Shown in pieces: positions 63,558 to 64,000 of a DNA stretch of 64,000 nt; position 1 is the first letter of the stretch, and every line of letters begins with the position of its first letter. Origin of the DNA: Gracilaria gracilis. Its lineage: Eukaryota; Rhodophyta; Florideophyceae; Gracilariales; Gracilariaceae. The notes below the pieces were generated by a model. It saw only the letters and a list, made by a program, of their open reading frames with translations. It was not told the origin of the DNA and did no database searches. The stretch spans positions 1-64,000 of the forward strand of contig JARGSG010000122.1 in NCBI GenBank assembly GCA_030374805.1, read 5' to 3'. A program made the position numbers and the translations under genes.

Positions 63558-64000
63558 TGGGTCTCCCGACTTAGAAGTGGAATTTGAGACCGTACGGAGC
63601 AGCAGAATCGATCGTAGAACCGATACGTGCAGTATGAGTCATCGTCCGCACGGAGAAATGGGTGGAGGGTCTTTGCTCGAAAAAGACTCCGCAAAGTCCG
63701 TGCCGGTCGCAATTCGCGCCGCTTCGGATGACGCTTCGGTTGGCAGCCTGAGCACCCGAAGTAACGCGACGGCCTACGTCACGCCTTCAGATGAGCCGGA
63801 ACGGATTCTCCGAGACGGCTCCGCACGTAACAGGTTAAAGTCCGTACGGAACGAGAACGAGGCAATTGCCCTCGCCCCTTATCCTGGAACGGATAAAACG
63901 CCGCGGGGCGAAGCTGGCCCCGCACTTCCACTCCTTACCGAACGGACTACCGCACGGGAACTCTGGGCAGGAATCGCTCCCTAAGCCCTGCAGAGTCTCC
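63558..64000 (+). mobile_element. Start of a second family B element (fossil, runs off the window)
   Basis: After the primer-binding site, a stretch to the window edge encodes a polar, Ser/Arg/Glu-rich sequence like a gag N terminus (for example S-D-D-A-S-V-G-S-L-S-T-R-S-N-A-T-A-Y). It does not resemble the coiled-coil start of the neighbouring element by eye. The rest lies outside the window. Confidence 0.5.

Noticed and set aside
1-64000. tRNA and rRNA genes
   Set aside because: I looked for tRNA-like cloverleaf ends and rRNA blocks while reading and saw none; a tRNAscan or Rfam run was not possible.

Overview
The window is eukaryotic nuclear DNA. Host genes are short and intron-poor, with tiny GT-AG introns (70, 85, 92 and 95 nt where I could model them), and they sit between large blocks of transposable elements. 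A TIR-NB-ARC-WD40 receptor, a PHO80/U-type cyclin, an old yellow enzyme, secreted Cys-rich proteins, a Mutator-like transposon and abundant Ty3/gypsy fossils suggest a multicellular red alga (a Chondrus-like florideophyte). That assignment is inference; nothing in the sequence proves the species.

Layout. 1-7440 is LTR-retrotransposon fossil: a pol remnant, a long frame on the opposite strand, a 508-bp LTR of family A, then an LTR of family B. 8738-11644 (+) is a broken NB-ARC/WD40 gene. 12673-14531 (-) is a membrane protein with an apparent frameshift. 17708-18418 (+) is a cyclin. 19042-20876 (+) is a four-exon ionotropic glutamate receptor-like channel. 21216-23169 (-) is a two-exon FAD amine oxidase whose start codon is missing exactly where a LINE (about 23175-27402, -) abuts it. 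28717-29652 (+) is a secreted Cys-repeat protein and 30429-31421 (-) a multi-pass membrane protein.

33049-38746 is a complete Mutator-like DNA transposon (MULE). It has 251-bp terminal inverted repeats with two mismatches and a perfect 9-bp target duplication. Its two large frames can be joined by one 58-nt intron into a Ulp1 protease / FAR1-zinc / MULE transposase / SWIM protein of about 1,599 residues.

39.7-49.5 kb holds small secreted or membrane proteins, an old yellow enzyme (44770-45936) and a MITE. 49845-53936 (-) is an intact 1363-residue TIR-NB-ARC-WD40 receptor. It is the paralog of the broken gene at 8.7 kb, in inverted orientation, with a different N-terminal domain. 55.2-64.0 kb is a graveyard of LTRs: family B copies, a family A solo LTR split by a second solo LTR, and a gag-only element followed by a shared LTR and the start of another element.

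How things fit: there is no operon-like module. The most informative relations are the inverted pair of immune-type receptors (domain exchange plus an apparent gene-conversion tract), the young MULE that may encode all functions in one spliced protein, and a 12-bp dyad word (TACCAACGGTAC) found four times in intergenic DNA. All similarities were judged by eye; no database search was run.
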